Shown one piece after another: positions 6,637 through 13,852 of a stretch of DNA of 14,880 bases. Under the pieces are notes generated by a model that was not told the DNA's origin, searched no databases, and saw only the letters and a program-made list of their open reading frames with translations. Both the position numbers and the translations under genes were made by a program. The stretch comes from Puia dinghuensis (GTDB lineage Bacteria; Bacteroidota; Bacteroidia; Chitinophagales; Chitinophagaceae). The stretch is from positions 1 through 14,880 of the forward strand of contig JAMFRX010000043.1 in the NCBI GenBank assembly GCA_026224995.1. Direction: 5' to 3'. Position 1 is the stretch's first letter; each line of letters begins with the position of its first letter.

Positions 6637-7864
6637 ACAAGCTATTTACTATGGTATCAACGATATCTGCGGCGACTTGTTGCTTGGGTTTTTTCTCATA
6701 GGCCTTTTCGAGGCCATTGCGGCCGAATATTGTGATCTTGTTAGTATCCAGTCCGAATCCGGCGCCTTCGTCGCGGAGCGAGTTGAGCACGATGAGATCT
6801 GCGCTTTTTGATTGCAGCTTGCCGAGGGCATATTCCCGACCGCCGCTGGTTTCCAGGGCGAAGCCTACGAGGACCTGTCCCGGCTTTTTGGTGCTGCCGA
6901 GTGTCCTAAGGATATCTTTGGTACGGGTAAGCTCGAGCAGGAAGGTGTCGTCATTCTTTTTGATCTTTTCCGGGGCTTTAACGGCGGGGGTATAGTCGGC
7001 GACGGCGGCCGAGAGGACGGCGATGTCGGTCTGGGCGAAGTGGTCCAGGCAGGCTGTGAACATTTGGTCGGCGGAGGTCACGCGCTGCAGGGTTATGCCC
7101 GGGAAGTCGATGGTCAATGCGGAGGGTCCCAGGACCAGGTGAACTTTTGCGCCGCGTGCGGCCAGTTCCCGGGCGATGGCGATGCCCATTTTGCCGGAGG
7201 AGTGATTGCCGATGAAACGGACCGGGTCGATGGCTTCGTAGGTCGGGCCGGCTGTGACGAGGGCTTTTTTTCCGGCGAGCGGGGCGGTGTGGGTGCCTTG
7301 AGCATCTTGGGCATTGGTTATCGGGGAGGCGGCCAGCGTGGCGCGGAGGAATTCCAGGATAGTTTCCGGCTCGGCCATGCGGCCGTCGCCGAACAGGCCG
7401 CTTGCGAGCTCGCCTTTTTCTACCGGAATGAGCTTATTGCCGAAGGACTCCAGGCGTTGCAGGTTGGCGCGGGTGGCCGGATGGCGCCACATGTCCTCAT
7501 CCATGGCCGGGGCCAGGACTACGGGGCAGGTGGCTGAGAGCCAGGTGGCCATTAGCAGGTTATCGCAGAGGCCGGCAGCCATTTTGGCCAGGGTGTTGCA
7601 GCTAAGGGGGGCGATAACCAGGATATCGGCCCAACGGCCCAATTCCACGTGGTTGGCCCAGGTATCTGCCGCAAAAAGGTCTGAGAGCACGGGGTTCTTA
7701 GACAGGGTGGCCAGGGACAGCGGGGTAACGAAATCCCGGGCGGCGGGGGTCTGAATGACCCTTACCGTAGCTCCTGCCTTGATCAGCAGTCTGACCAGGA
7801 GCAGGGATTTGTAGGCGGCTATGCTGCCTGTGACGCCGAGGAGGATCTTTTTTCCCTGAAACAT
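6629..7864 (-). CDS. coaBC: Bifunctional phosphopantothenoylcysteine decarboxylase / phosphopantothenate-cysteine ligase
   Basis: CoaBC carries out two steps of coenzyme A synthesis: joining cysteine to 4'-phosphopantothenate, then FMN-dependent decarboxylation to 4'-phosphopantetheine. At 411 residues it has the normal bifunctional length. The N-terminal CoaC domain shows GVTGSIAAYK (10-19), active-site His72 in NHVELGRWAD, PLSCNTLAKMA, PAMDEDMW (119-126) and GDGRMAEP (159-166). The C-terminal CoaB domain shows VTAGPT (203-208), NHSSGKMG (220-227), AAVADY (286-291) and KIKK (300-303). Two positions differ from the E. coli pattern. The PxMNxxMW motif has Asp in place of Asn. The clamp that usually reads AC-G reads AS-G (Ser155), so the usual catalytic cysteine is absent. 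I recall both from other Bacteroidota CoaBC. The cytoplasmic enzyme is essential in most bacteria. Confidence 0.96.
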   Translation of the reverse strand: MFQGKKILLGVTGSIAAYKSLLLVRLLIKAGATVRVIQTPAARDFVTPLSLATLSKNPVLSDLFAADTWANHVELGRWADILVIAPLSCNTLAKMAAGLCDNLLMATWLSATCPVVLAPAMDEDMWRHPATRANLQRLESFGNKLIPVEKGELASGLFGDGRMAEPETILEFLRATLAASPITNAQDAQGTHTAPLAGKKALVTAGPTYEAIDPVRFIGNHSSGKMGIAIARELAARGAKVHLVLGPSALTIDFPGITLQRVTSADQMFTACLDHFAQTDIAVLSAAVADYTPAVKAPEKIKKNDDTFLLELTRTKDILRTLGSTKKPGQVLVGFALETSGGREYALGKLQSKSADLIVLNSLRDEGAGFGLDTNKITIFGRNGLEKAYEKKPKQQVAADIVDTIVNSLYA

Positions 7865-7878
7865 GGGTGTAAATTATA

Positions 7879-7911
7879 AAACGGCAGGACGCTGTTCGTG
7901 CCCTGCCGTTT
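7879..7911 (-). terminator. Hairpin between the omega-like gene and coaBC (terminator or attenuator)
   Basis: A perfect 10-bp inverted repeat pairs 7879-7888 with 7902-7911 around a 13-base loop. On the minus strand the second arm runs straight into TTTTATAATTT and then, 14 bases after the arm, the coaBC start codon. The stem and U-rich tail look like a weak intrinsic terminator inside the operon; it could reduce expression of coaBC and later genes relative to the omega-like gene, or stabilise the upstream mRNA. Confidence 0.5.
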
Positions 7912-7928
7912 GAAGACTATTGCATGAT

Positions 7929-8270
7929 TTATTTAAAAAGATCGTCGTCGTTACGGCGATAGTAAATCTTGTCGTCCATGAACTCCGCGGTAGCCAGCAG
8001 GGCCGGGTTGGGCATCCTTTCGTAGGCTTTGGAGATCTCGATCTGTTCCTTGTTCTCGTGGATCTCTTCCAGGCTGTCGGTATGGCTGGCGAATTCTTCG
8101 AGCTTGTTGTGCAATTCCTCCTTGAGGGAGATATTGATCTGGTTGGCTCTTTTAGCGATAATGGCGATGGACTCATACAGGTTGCCCGTCTTAGCCTTGA
8201 TATCGGTAAGATTCTTGGTTTCCACTACATTGGTAGTGTTTGCGTTAACTTGCCTTCTTAACCTGCTCAT
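7929..8270 (-). CDS. rpoZ: RNA polymerase omega-like subunit (Rpb6/RpoZ family)
   Basis: The 113-residue product is the Bacteroidota form of the small RNA polymerase subunit that helps assemble and stabilise the core enzyme. The conserved core is YESIAIIAKRANQI (32-45), followed by a helical region (KEELHNKLEEF) and the acidic tail. The N-terminal 30 residues are variable, as expected in this family. The start chosen (ATG at 8268-8270) lies inside the bamD 3' end, giving a 26-base overlap. It has an A-rich leader (cgttaaaaa) and gives the usual family length. The bamD - omega - coaBC order is a recurring Bacteroidota arrangement and supports the call. Confidence 0.92.
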   Translation of the reverse strand: MSRLRRQVNANTTNVVETKNLTDIKAKTGNLYESIAIIAKRANQINISLKEELHNKLEEFASHTDSLEEIHENKEQIEISKAYERMPNPALLATAEFMDDKIYYRRNDDDLFK

Positions 8271-9060
8271 TTTTTAACGATTTAATGTTATTTTGAGATA
8301 TCGCCAAGTATTCCTGGACGCCTTTTGACAATTTACTATCAGGGAAACGGTCGATGAACTCATTGCATTGTGTTACCACCGTGCCGAACCGGTCTTCTTT
8401 CTTTTCTTCGACGCTTTGGAGGGCATATTGGTAGTAAGCCCTTATCATCAAAAATTTGTATTCATCGCTCTTTTCGGAGTCCGGATAGCTGTTCATCAGG
8501 CTATTCAGGGCGACGCCGGCAGCTTTATAGTAGGCCAGGTCGTAATACAGCTGGGCATTCTTATAATCCTTGAGCTCCAGCTTGGCCCGGCATTTTTCGA
8601 TGATCTCGTTAGCTTCTTTGACCTTATCCGCACCGGGGTGGGTGTTGATAAAGGCCTGCATGAAGCCGATGGTCTTAGTAGTATTGGTCTGGTCCAGGTC
8701 TACTTTGGGCGACTGTTTGTAGAACGTGTAGGCCCGCATGTAGTCCATTTCTTCGGCCTTGTTGCTATTGGGGAAGACTTCTACGAATCCTTTGAAGAGG
8801 TTTTCGGCATTCGCGTAGTCTTTGAGATTGTAGGCGCAATAGGCGAACTTGTAGTAAATATCCTCGAAGTGTTCGCTGCCTTTGAATACGCGGAACAGCT
8901 CTTCAAACAGCTGTTGAGCGTGACTATAATCCTTGGCTGCGTAGTACTTGTCGGCTACCCGCAGCTTGTAATCGTAGTCATTGCTTTTCATCACTTTAGA
9001 AAAGTTTGAGCACGAGGTGCCCAAAATGATGCCCAGGAATAGAACAGTAAATAATCGCAT
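8245..9060 (-). CDS. bamD: Outer-membrane assembly lipoprotein BamD
   Basis: BamD is an essential part of the BAM complex that folds beta-barrel proteins into the outer membrane. The 271-residue product starts at the ATG at 9058-9060; the open frame goes 14 codons further up, but the later start is the one with a clean signal peptide. A lipobox LGTSC places the lipidated cysteine at residue 17. Tetratricopeptide-type helix pairs follow (YYAAKDYSHAQQLFEELF, YCAYNLKDYANAENLFKGF, and more up to IDRFPDSKLSKGVQEYLA), which is the BamD architecture. The gene ends 26 bases inside the omega-like gene. It begins just after a strong terminator and a TATATTTG box, so it is probably the first gene of the operon. 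Confidence 0.92.
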   Translation of the reverse strand: MRLFTVLFLGIILGTSCSNFSKVMKSNDYDYKLRVADKYYAAKDYSHAQQLFEELFRVFKGSEHFEDIYYKFAYCAYNLKDYANAENLFKGFVEVFPNSNKAEEMDYMRAYTFYKQSPKVDLDQTNTTKTIGFMQAFINTHPGADKVKEANEIIEKCRAKLELKDYKNAQLYYDLAYYKAAGVALNSLMNSYPDSEKSDEYKFLMIRAYYQYALQSVEEKKEDRFGTVVTQCNEFIDRFPDSKLSKGVQEYLAISQNNIKSLKNEQVKKAS

Positions 9061-9088
9061 AAAGGCCTGCAAAGTTAAGGTATTTGGG

Positions 9089-9096
9089 CAAATATA
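9089..9096 (-). promoter_or_regulatory. Candidate -7 element upstream of bamD
   Basis: On the minus strand TATATTTG fits TAnnTTTG and lies 28 bases before the bamD ATG, giving a leader of about 20 bases. A second match, TAACTTTG at 9070-9077, is nearer but would leave almost no leader. No clear TTTG -33 box is seen, partly because that region is occupied by the terminator hairpin. Confidence 0.35.
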
Positions 9097-9107
9097 GCAC
9101 AAATAGA

Positions 9108-9135
9108 AAGAGTGAGCCTTTGCAGGCTCACTCTT
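9108..9135 (-). terminator. Rho-independent terminator after the OmpA-family gene
   Basis: A perfect 12-bp stem pairs 9108-9119 with 9124-9135 around a 4-base loop. On the minus strand it begins 17 bases after the stop codon of the gene at 9153-10826 and is followed by the U-rich TCTATTTG. This is the clearest terminator in the window and separates the outer-membrane gene from the bamD operon. Confidence 0.85.
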
Positions 9136-9152
9136 AACTATTTATAAAGAAA

Positions 9153-10826
9153 TTACTTCCTGCGGAGGTTCGGGTGCGGAGCTGGAACCGTGTTAGGTCC
9201 TTCTTCGCCGGTGCCGTCCTTGAGGTCTACCGTGTTTTCTTCGCCACCGCTCTGAGCGTAGCGGAAGATGAAACGGTCGGAGCTAATGCCTTCTTTTTCA
9301 ACCAGGTAGTTGATGACTGCATTAACCCGATCCCAGCTGAGCTGCTGTGCGGCCTTGCTGGATTCGCCATAACCGATGACAGCGATCTTACAGTTGGGGT
9401 TGTCGCGCAGCTTGGAAGCGGTAGTAGCTAACAGGGCTTTGTTATCCTTGCTGAGGCTTACCGTGCGTCCTTTGAAGGTGATGCTGGGCAGGTCGCCGAC
9501 GTTGCACTTGCCGTGGCCATTGCCTACGCCATTGGAGTCGATGTAAGCGCGGAGATCTTTACAGCATTGGGGATCAGGGCATTTACCTACACCGTCAGCG
9601 TCAACAGGCTGGCACTGGGTGGGCGTAATGAGCTCCTTGTCCTTGCAATCCGGAACGCCGTCGCCGTCGGTATCGCGGCTTACGCCGTGGCTGTCAACAG
9701 GGCAACCTTTGGGGGTGTTGGGCTCCAGATCGAACTGGTCGGTAACGCCGTCGCCGTCGGTATCATCCAGCACGGGCTTGGGCAGCTTCATGTGGCGGGG
9801 AGCGTTGATCTCGTTGTAAGCGTAGTCGAGCGGGTTGATCCACCAGAGGGGCTCAACAGCGTGCTTGGCGAAGATGTTGTAGTTGAGGCCGACGGAGACC
9901 ATGTTGTAACGATCCTTGGAAGAGGTCTGGGCAATGCCATTGGGCGCGCTGGGCACGTAATTGTTCTGCCATTGCTGACCGTCGATCAGGCCGGAACCCG
10001 TGAAGGTGAATTTCTCTTCCACGGAAATATTCAGCCTGGTGCTGAGCTTGAACTGAAAGCCTACACCCATTGTACCTACGAACCCGAGCGGTACGCCGCC
10101 CAGCTTAGAGCCGGTGTTGTCCCTTTCGGCGATCGCATTCCATTTGCCCGTCATGACGTCCTTGAGCGCCTTGCGGATGTCGCCTTTATGTTTGGAATCT
10201 TCCGGGAATTCGTTGATCACGGTCTGATATCCTGCGAGGTAGCTTTGATCGGCTTTGTACAGTGTCCCGTAGGTCATGAGGCCGGGACCGCCGAACAAGT
10301 ACATGTTCCAGCCGACCTTGGCCTTGTGGAAGTTGACATTATGGATGGAGAACACGCCCTGGAGCGAAAGCTCATGGATCGTAGAGCGGTAGTTATAGAA
10401 GATAGGTGCAAAATTGCCAGCCACATCGGGTGGGTAGGTCTGAACCAGTGAAGGGTTCTTAGCATATGCCTGGGTGTACTGGTAGCTAAGTCCTCTCAGT
10501 CTGATCCAATCATATTCTGCTCTCAGAGAAAACATATACCCCAGGGCTTTCCGGACTGTAAAGCCGAAACCGCCCGTAGGCCCCCAGTTAGGAACGGACG
10601 TAAATCCGTTGGTATATCCTCCTTTTACACCGATCTCCCATTCATTCCTTGGCTTAGCTGGAAAAGGGTAAGCATTGTTCAAAAATTCATTGTGCTGCGC
10701 TAGTCGTTTTGTAGGAATGAGAGATGAGTCCCGAATATCATAGCTGCTTCCCACTTCCTGGGCTTTCGCATATGACATAAACAGGCAGAGTAACCCGATA
10801 AAAAGAGTCAATTTTTTACTTGCCAT
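9153..10826 (-). CDS. OmpA-family outer-membrane protein with thrombospondin type 3 repeats
   Basis: The 557-residue product begins with a signal peptide cut at about AKA-Q (residues 20-23). Residues about 60-335 alternate short aromatic strands (GVKGGYTNGF, FSLRAEYDWI, VGVGFQFKLS-like) and fit an outer-membrane beta barrel. Two calcium-binding thrombospondin type 3 repeats follow (DTDGDGVTDQFD at 355-366 and DTDGDGVPDCKD at 385-396), then a cysteine-rich linker (Cys375, 394, 405, 416, 421, 422, 441). A C-terminal OmpA-like domain covers about 447-530. That domain keeps LSWDR with Arg500 but reads GYGE instead of the usual GHTD, and its loop is about three residues shorter. Peptidoglycan binding may therefore be altered. 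The gene has its own promoter (10876-10906) and terminator (9108-9135), so it forms a single-gene unit and is likely well expressed. Confidence 0.9.
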   Translation of the reverse strand: MASKKLTLFIGLLCLFMSYAKAQEVGSSYDIRDSSLIPTKRLAQHNEFLNNAYPFPAKPRNEWEIGVKGGYTNGFTSVPNWGPTGGFGFTVRKALGYMFSLRAEYDWIRLRGLSYQYTQAYAKNPSLVQTYPPDVAGNFAPIFYNYRSTIHELSLQGVFSIHNVNFHKAKVGWNMYLFGGPGLMTYGTLYKADQSYLAGYQTVINEFPEDSKHKGDIRKALKDVMTGKWNAIAERDNTGSKLGGVPLGFVGTMGVGFQFKLSTRLNISVEEKFTFTGSGLIDGQQWQNNYVPSAPNGIAQTSSKDRYNMVSVGLNYNIFAKHAVEPLWWINPLDYAYNEINAPRHMKLPKPVLDDTDGDGVTDQFDLEPNTPKGCPVDSHGVSRDTDGDGVPDCKDKELITPTQCQPVDADGVGKCPDPQCCKDLRAYIDSNGVGNGHGKCNVGDLPSITFKGRTVSLSKDNKALLATTASKLRDNPNCKIAVIGYGESSKAAQQLSWDRVNAVINYLVEKEGISSDRFIFRYAQSGGEENTVDLKDGTGEEGPNTVPAPHPNLRRK

Positions 10827-10875
10827 AACTGAAGTTTATGTGAATGAATGATTTAAACCTGAGAAGAATATGCTG

Positions 10876-10906
10876 CAAAAATAGATATTGGTGGGCAATA
10901 ACCAAA
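10876..10906 (-). promoter_or_regulatory. Bacteroidota promoter of the OmpA-family gene
   Basis: On the minus strand TTTG at 10906-10903 is followed after exactly 19 bases by TATTTTTG at 10883-10876. Both boxes and the spacing fit the Bacteroidota consensus TTTG-N19-TAnnTTTG. The expected start is near 10869, giving a leader of roughly 43 bases before the ATG at 10826. Confidence 0.72.
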
Positions 10907-11031
10907 TTTTTTTAACAATACGTATAAAATAAAAGTCGTATTGGAAGCCCACCGTTAGACAGCTGAAAGATAAAATTAGATGCATTCTGTGGAAAATATT
11001 TTAAAGTAGTAATATTGCCCTTTATCCATAA

Positions 11032-11994
11032 ATGAAAATAGCACAGGCCATATTACGTGACGAGCTGGTGATTTTCGAACGGACATTCAAGGAGGCTGTA
11101 AAGAGCCAGACTCCTTTGCTGGACAGGATCATGCAGTTCATTGTCAATAGAAAAGGGAAGCAGCTGCGGCCTATGTTCGTGCTACTCTCGGCTAAGCTAT
11201 GCGGTCCCATAAATGATTCTGCGTACCGGGCTGCTTCGCTGGTAGAGTTGCTTCACACTGCAACGCTTGTGCATGACGATGTCGTAGACGAGAGTCTGGA
11301 GAGAAGGGGATTTTTTTCCACTTATGCGCTCTGGAAGACCAAGATCTCGGTTTTGGTAGGAGACTACCTGCTGTCGAAAGGGCTGTTGTTGTCACTGGAT
11401 CACAGTGATTTCAGGGTCTTACAGTTGCTATCAGACGCCGTTCGTCAAATGAGCGAAGGGGAGCTGCTGCAAATAGAAAAATCCAGGTCTTTGAACCTGA
11501 GTGAATCCATTTATTTCGATATTATCCGGAGCAAGACTGCCTCGTTGCTTGCTTCTTCCTGTGCTGCCGGCGCTTTTGCAGCTTCTCAGGACGAGGTCCT
11601 CACCGAAAAATTACGTCAGTTCGGCGAGAAGGTGGGCATTGCCTTCCAGATCAAGGACGACCTGTTCGATTATGGGACGGAAGACGTGGGCAAGCCTACC
11701 GGCAATGATATCAAGGAAAAGAAGCTGACCCTGCCGCTGATCTATGCGCTCAACAAGCTCGACAGGGCGAGCCGCCGGGAGATCATCTATATTATAAAGA
11801 ACCAGAACAAGGATCACGAAAAAGTACAGTATGTTATCAGAAAGGTGACGGAGGCCGGGGGGATCGAATATGCGAACAGCCGCATGAATGCTTACAGGGA
11901 TGAGGCGCTGGCCATCCTGCACGAATTTGAAGATAACGATGCCCGTAAGGGTCTGGAAGAACTGGTCCGTTATACTACGGACAGAAAATATTAG
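11032..11994 (+). CDS. Long-chain polyprenyl diphosphate synthase
   Basis: The 320-residue trans-prenyltransferase condenses isopentenyl diphosphate units to make the isoprenoid side chain, probably of menaquinone in this group. Signatures are GKQLRP (42-47), the first Asp-rich motif DDVVD (82-86), which is the short bacterial DDxxD form, and the second DDLFD (209-213) preceded by FQIK. Residues before the first motif (ATLVH) lack bulky aromatic side chains, which in this family goes with long products. The exact chain length (octa-, hepta- or other) cannot be read with certainty. It starts at the ATG at 11032 after an A/T-rich leader; TAATATTG at 11010-11017 is one mismatch from the -7 box. 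recJ follows after 42 bases and is probably co-transcribed. Confidence 0.93.
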   Translation: MKIAQAILRDELVIFERTFKEAVKSQTPLLDRIMQFIVNRKGKQLRPMFVLLSAKLCGPINDSAYRAASLVELLHTATLVHDDVVDESLERRGFFSTYALWKTKISVLVGDYLLSKGLLLSLDHSDFRVLQLLSDAVRQMSEGELLQIEKSRSLNLSESIYFDIIRSKTASLLASSCAAGAFAASQDEVLTEKLRQFGEKVGIAFQIKDDLFDYGTEDVGKPTGNDIKEKKLTLPLIYALNKLDRASRREIIYIIKNQNKDHEKVQYVIRKVTEAGGIEYANSRMNAYRDEALAILHEFEDNDARKGLEELVRYTTDRKY

Positions 11995-12036
11995 TCCCCG
12001 GATGAGATCGCCGGGCTGAGGGCTGAGGAGATCATT

Positions 12037-13737
12037 ATGGTGGAGAAAAGATGGAACATATTGCAGGCAGACGAACAGAAGGCCCGGGCTTTGCAGGCTT
12101 CCCTGGGGATTGGCGAGGTCCTCTGCCGGATATTGGTGCAGCGCGGAATAGGCACATCCGCGGAAGCCGGGGCTTTTTTCGGGCCTGGCACAGATGGGCT
12201 CCACGATGCGTGGCTGATGAAAGATATGGAGAAAGCCGTAGCGAGGATACTTAGGGCCCGCGGGGGGGAGAAGGTCCTGGTCTATGGCGATTATGATGTC
12301 GACGGCACAACGGCAGTCGCCTGTGTTTATGATTTTCTGAGCAGGTGGTTCCCGCCGGACACCGTCGACTTTTATATCCCACACCGGTATCGTGAAGGGT
12401 ATGGCATCTCGCACCAGGGGATCGACTATGCCCGCACCAACGGCTTTACACTTATCATTTCTTTGGATTGCGGCATTAAATCCGCTGGCCTGATAGCCTT
12501 TGCGGCTACGCTGGGAATCGATTTCATTGTCTGTGATCACCATTTGCCGGATACGGACATCCCGCCGGCGGTCGCCATACTGAATCCCAAGCAGCAGGGC
12601 TGCCCCTACCCTTACAAGGAGCTTTGCGGCTGTGGAATAGGTTTCAAGCTGATAGCGGCCCTATGCAGCCGCCTGGGTCTGGAGGAAAAGGAGGCTTTGA
12701 GGTATCTGGACCTGGTCGCCACGGCTATTGCCGGCGACATGGTGCCCCTGGACGGGGAAAACCGGGTAATCTCCTATTTTGGCCTGAAAAAGGCCAATGA
12801 GGACCCTAATCATGGGATCAAGGCGTTGGCAATGTTAGGTGGTTCTTTCAAGGAGCTCAGGATGAACAGCTTAGTATATGTGATCGCGCCGCGGGTAAAT
12901 GCTGCGGGGCGGATGGATGATGCCCGAAAGGTGGTCCATCTCTTTACCGCGACCAATGCAGAGGATGCGCTTACCTATGCGAAACAGCTGCATGCCGACA
13001 ATACGGATCGAAAGATAAAAGACCTGCATATGACCGAAGAAGCGCTGGCGCTGCTGGAGAACCAGGAAGGCCATATTGACCGCAGGTCGACCGTTCTGTA
13101 CCAGCCGCATTGGCATAAAGGGGTCGTGGGAATCGTTGCTTCCCGGCTGATAGACAGATATTATCGTCCTACGGTTGTGCTGGCACAAAGCGGAGAGATC
13201 ATCGCCGGCAGCGCCAGGAGCGTGAACGGCTTTAATGTCTACGAAGCCTTGCACGCCTGTAAGGATCTTCTGTTAGGCTATGGGGGGCATTCCGCGGCTG
13301 CCGGCATTACGCTGCTGCCCGAACAGGTGGATGCCTTCACGCATAAATTCGAAGCAACGGTCGCCGCCACCATACAGCCAGGGTCGCTGACCCCGGAGCT
13401 GACCATCGATGCCGAACTGTCCCTCGAGGCTATCCAGCCCTGGTTTTACCGGATGCTGGCCCAGATGCAGCCTTTTGGTCCCGGAAACACGCAGCCGATA
13501 TTCGTCGCCCGCGGGCTGACGGATCTGGGATCGTCGGTCGTGAAGGACCAGCATATCCGGTTCTATCTACGGCAGGGCGATATCCAGGCCGACGGGATCG
13601 GGTTCGGCCTCGCCGGCAAGTTTCATCTGCTTCAGACGGGGGCGCCCGTAGACCTGGTATTCACCGTGGAAGAGAACGAATGGAATAACCAGAAGAACCT
13701 TCAGCTGAAGGTCATCGATCTCAAGCTATCCTCCTAA
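12037..13737 (+). CDS. recJ: Single-stranded-DNA-specific exonuclease RecJ
   Basis: RecJ degrades single-stranded DNA from the 5' end in recombination and mismatch repair. The 566-residue product has the normal length. DHH-family motifs are present in order: GDYDVDG (84-90), SLDCG (142-146), CDHHLP (166-171) and DLVATAIAGDMVPL (225-238), which supply the metal-binding aspartates and histidines. NAAGR (288-292), GSARS (391-395) and the DHHA1 glycine motif GGHSAAAG (416-423) follow, then the C-terminal OB-like domain. The start ATG at 12037 has an unusually good ribosome site for this group, GAGGAG at 12025-12030 with 6-base spacing. It lies 42 bases after the polyprenyl synthase stop. The gene faces htpG tail to tail. 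Confidence 0.95.
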   Translation: MVEKRWNILQADEQKARALQASLGIGEVLCRILVQRGIGTSAEAGAFFGPGTDGLHDAWLMKDMEKAVARILRARGGEKVLVYGDYDVDGTTAVACVYDFLSRWFPPDTVDFYIPHRYREGYGISHQGIDYARTNGFTLIISLDCGIKSAGLIAFAATLGIDFIVCDHHLPDTDIPPAVAILNPKQQGCPYPYKELCGCGIGFKLIAALCSRLGLEEKEALRYLDLVATAIAGDMVPLDGENRVISYFGLKKANEDPNHGIKALAMLGGSFKELRMNSLVYVIAPRVNAAGRMDDARKVVHLFTATNAEDALTYAKQLHADNTDRKIKDLHMTEEALALLENQEGHIDRRSTVLYQPHWHKGVVGIVASRLIDRYYRPTVVLAQSGEIIAGSARSVNGFNVYEALHACKDLLLGYGGHSAAAGITLLPEQVDAFTHKFEATVAATIQPGSLTPELTIDAELSLEAIQPWFYRMLAQMQPFGPGNTQPIFVARGLTDLGSSVVKDQHIRFYLRQGDIQADGIGFGLAGKFHLLQTGAPVDLVFTVEENEWNNQKNLQLKVIDLKLSS

Positions 13738-13750
13738 TGGAGCCAGGACC

Positions 13751-13777
13751 GCCGCCGGAGAACGGTCTGCCGGCGGC
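13751..13777. terminator. GC-rich hairpin between recJ and htpG
   Basis: An 8-bp GC-only stem pairs 13751-13758 (GCCGCCGG) with 13770-13777 (CCGGCGGC) around an 11-base loop, 13 bases after the recJ stop. There is no U-rich tail on either strand, so classical intrinsic termination is doubtful. It may still act as a 3' stabiliser or a pause site between the two convergent genes. A second CCGGCGGC at 13811-13818 could pair with the same left arm. Confidence 0.4.
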
Positions 13778-13787
13778 CCACTCGTTG

Positions 13788-13852
13788 AACTTAAGCCTCC
13801 AGTCAGCCAGCCGGCGGCCAATGACAGCCGAAGGTCCAACTTAAGCCTCCAG
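13788..13852 (-). repeat. Duplicated htpG 3' end (15-bp direct repeat, 50-base period)
   Basis: The 15 bases covering the last codons and stop of htpG (13838-13852) occur again exactly at 13788-13802, beyond the stop. A shared 10-base GC block (GCCGGCGGCC) follows each copy on the minus strand, at 13810-13819 and 13769-13778, but with a 9-base difference in spacing. This looks like a decayed tandem duplication of the gene tail. Confidence 0.6.

Noticed and set aside
6812..7537. 241-codon plus-strand frame inside coaBC
   Set aside because: Gly-rich shadow of coaBC without any recognisable motif.
9061..9102. Upstream ATG of bamD at 9102
   Set aside because: It adds 14 residues in front of a complete lipoprotein signal peptide and covers the likely promoter box.
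9513..10451. 312-codon open frame antisense to the OmpA-family gene
   Set aside because: It is a mirror of a GC-rich coding gene; no domain, and Ala/Val-rich composition typical of an antisense shadow.
11611..12543. 310-codon minus-strand frame across the polyprenyl synthase and recJ
   Set aside because: It spans two clearly identified genes on the other strand and shows no family features.
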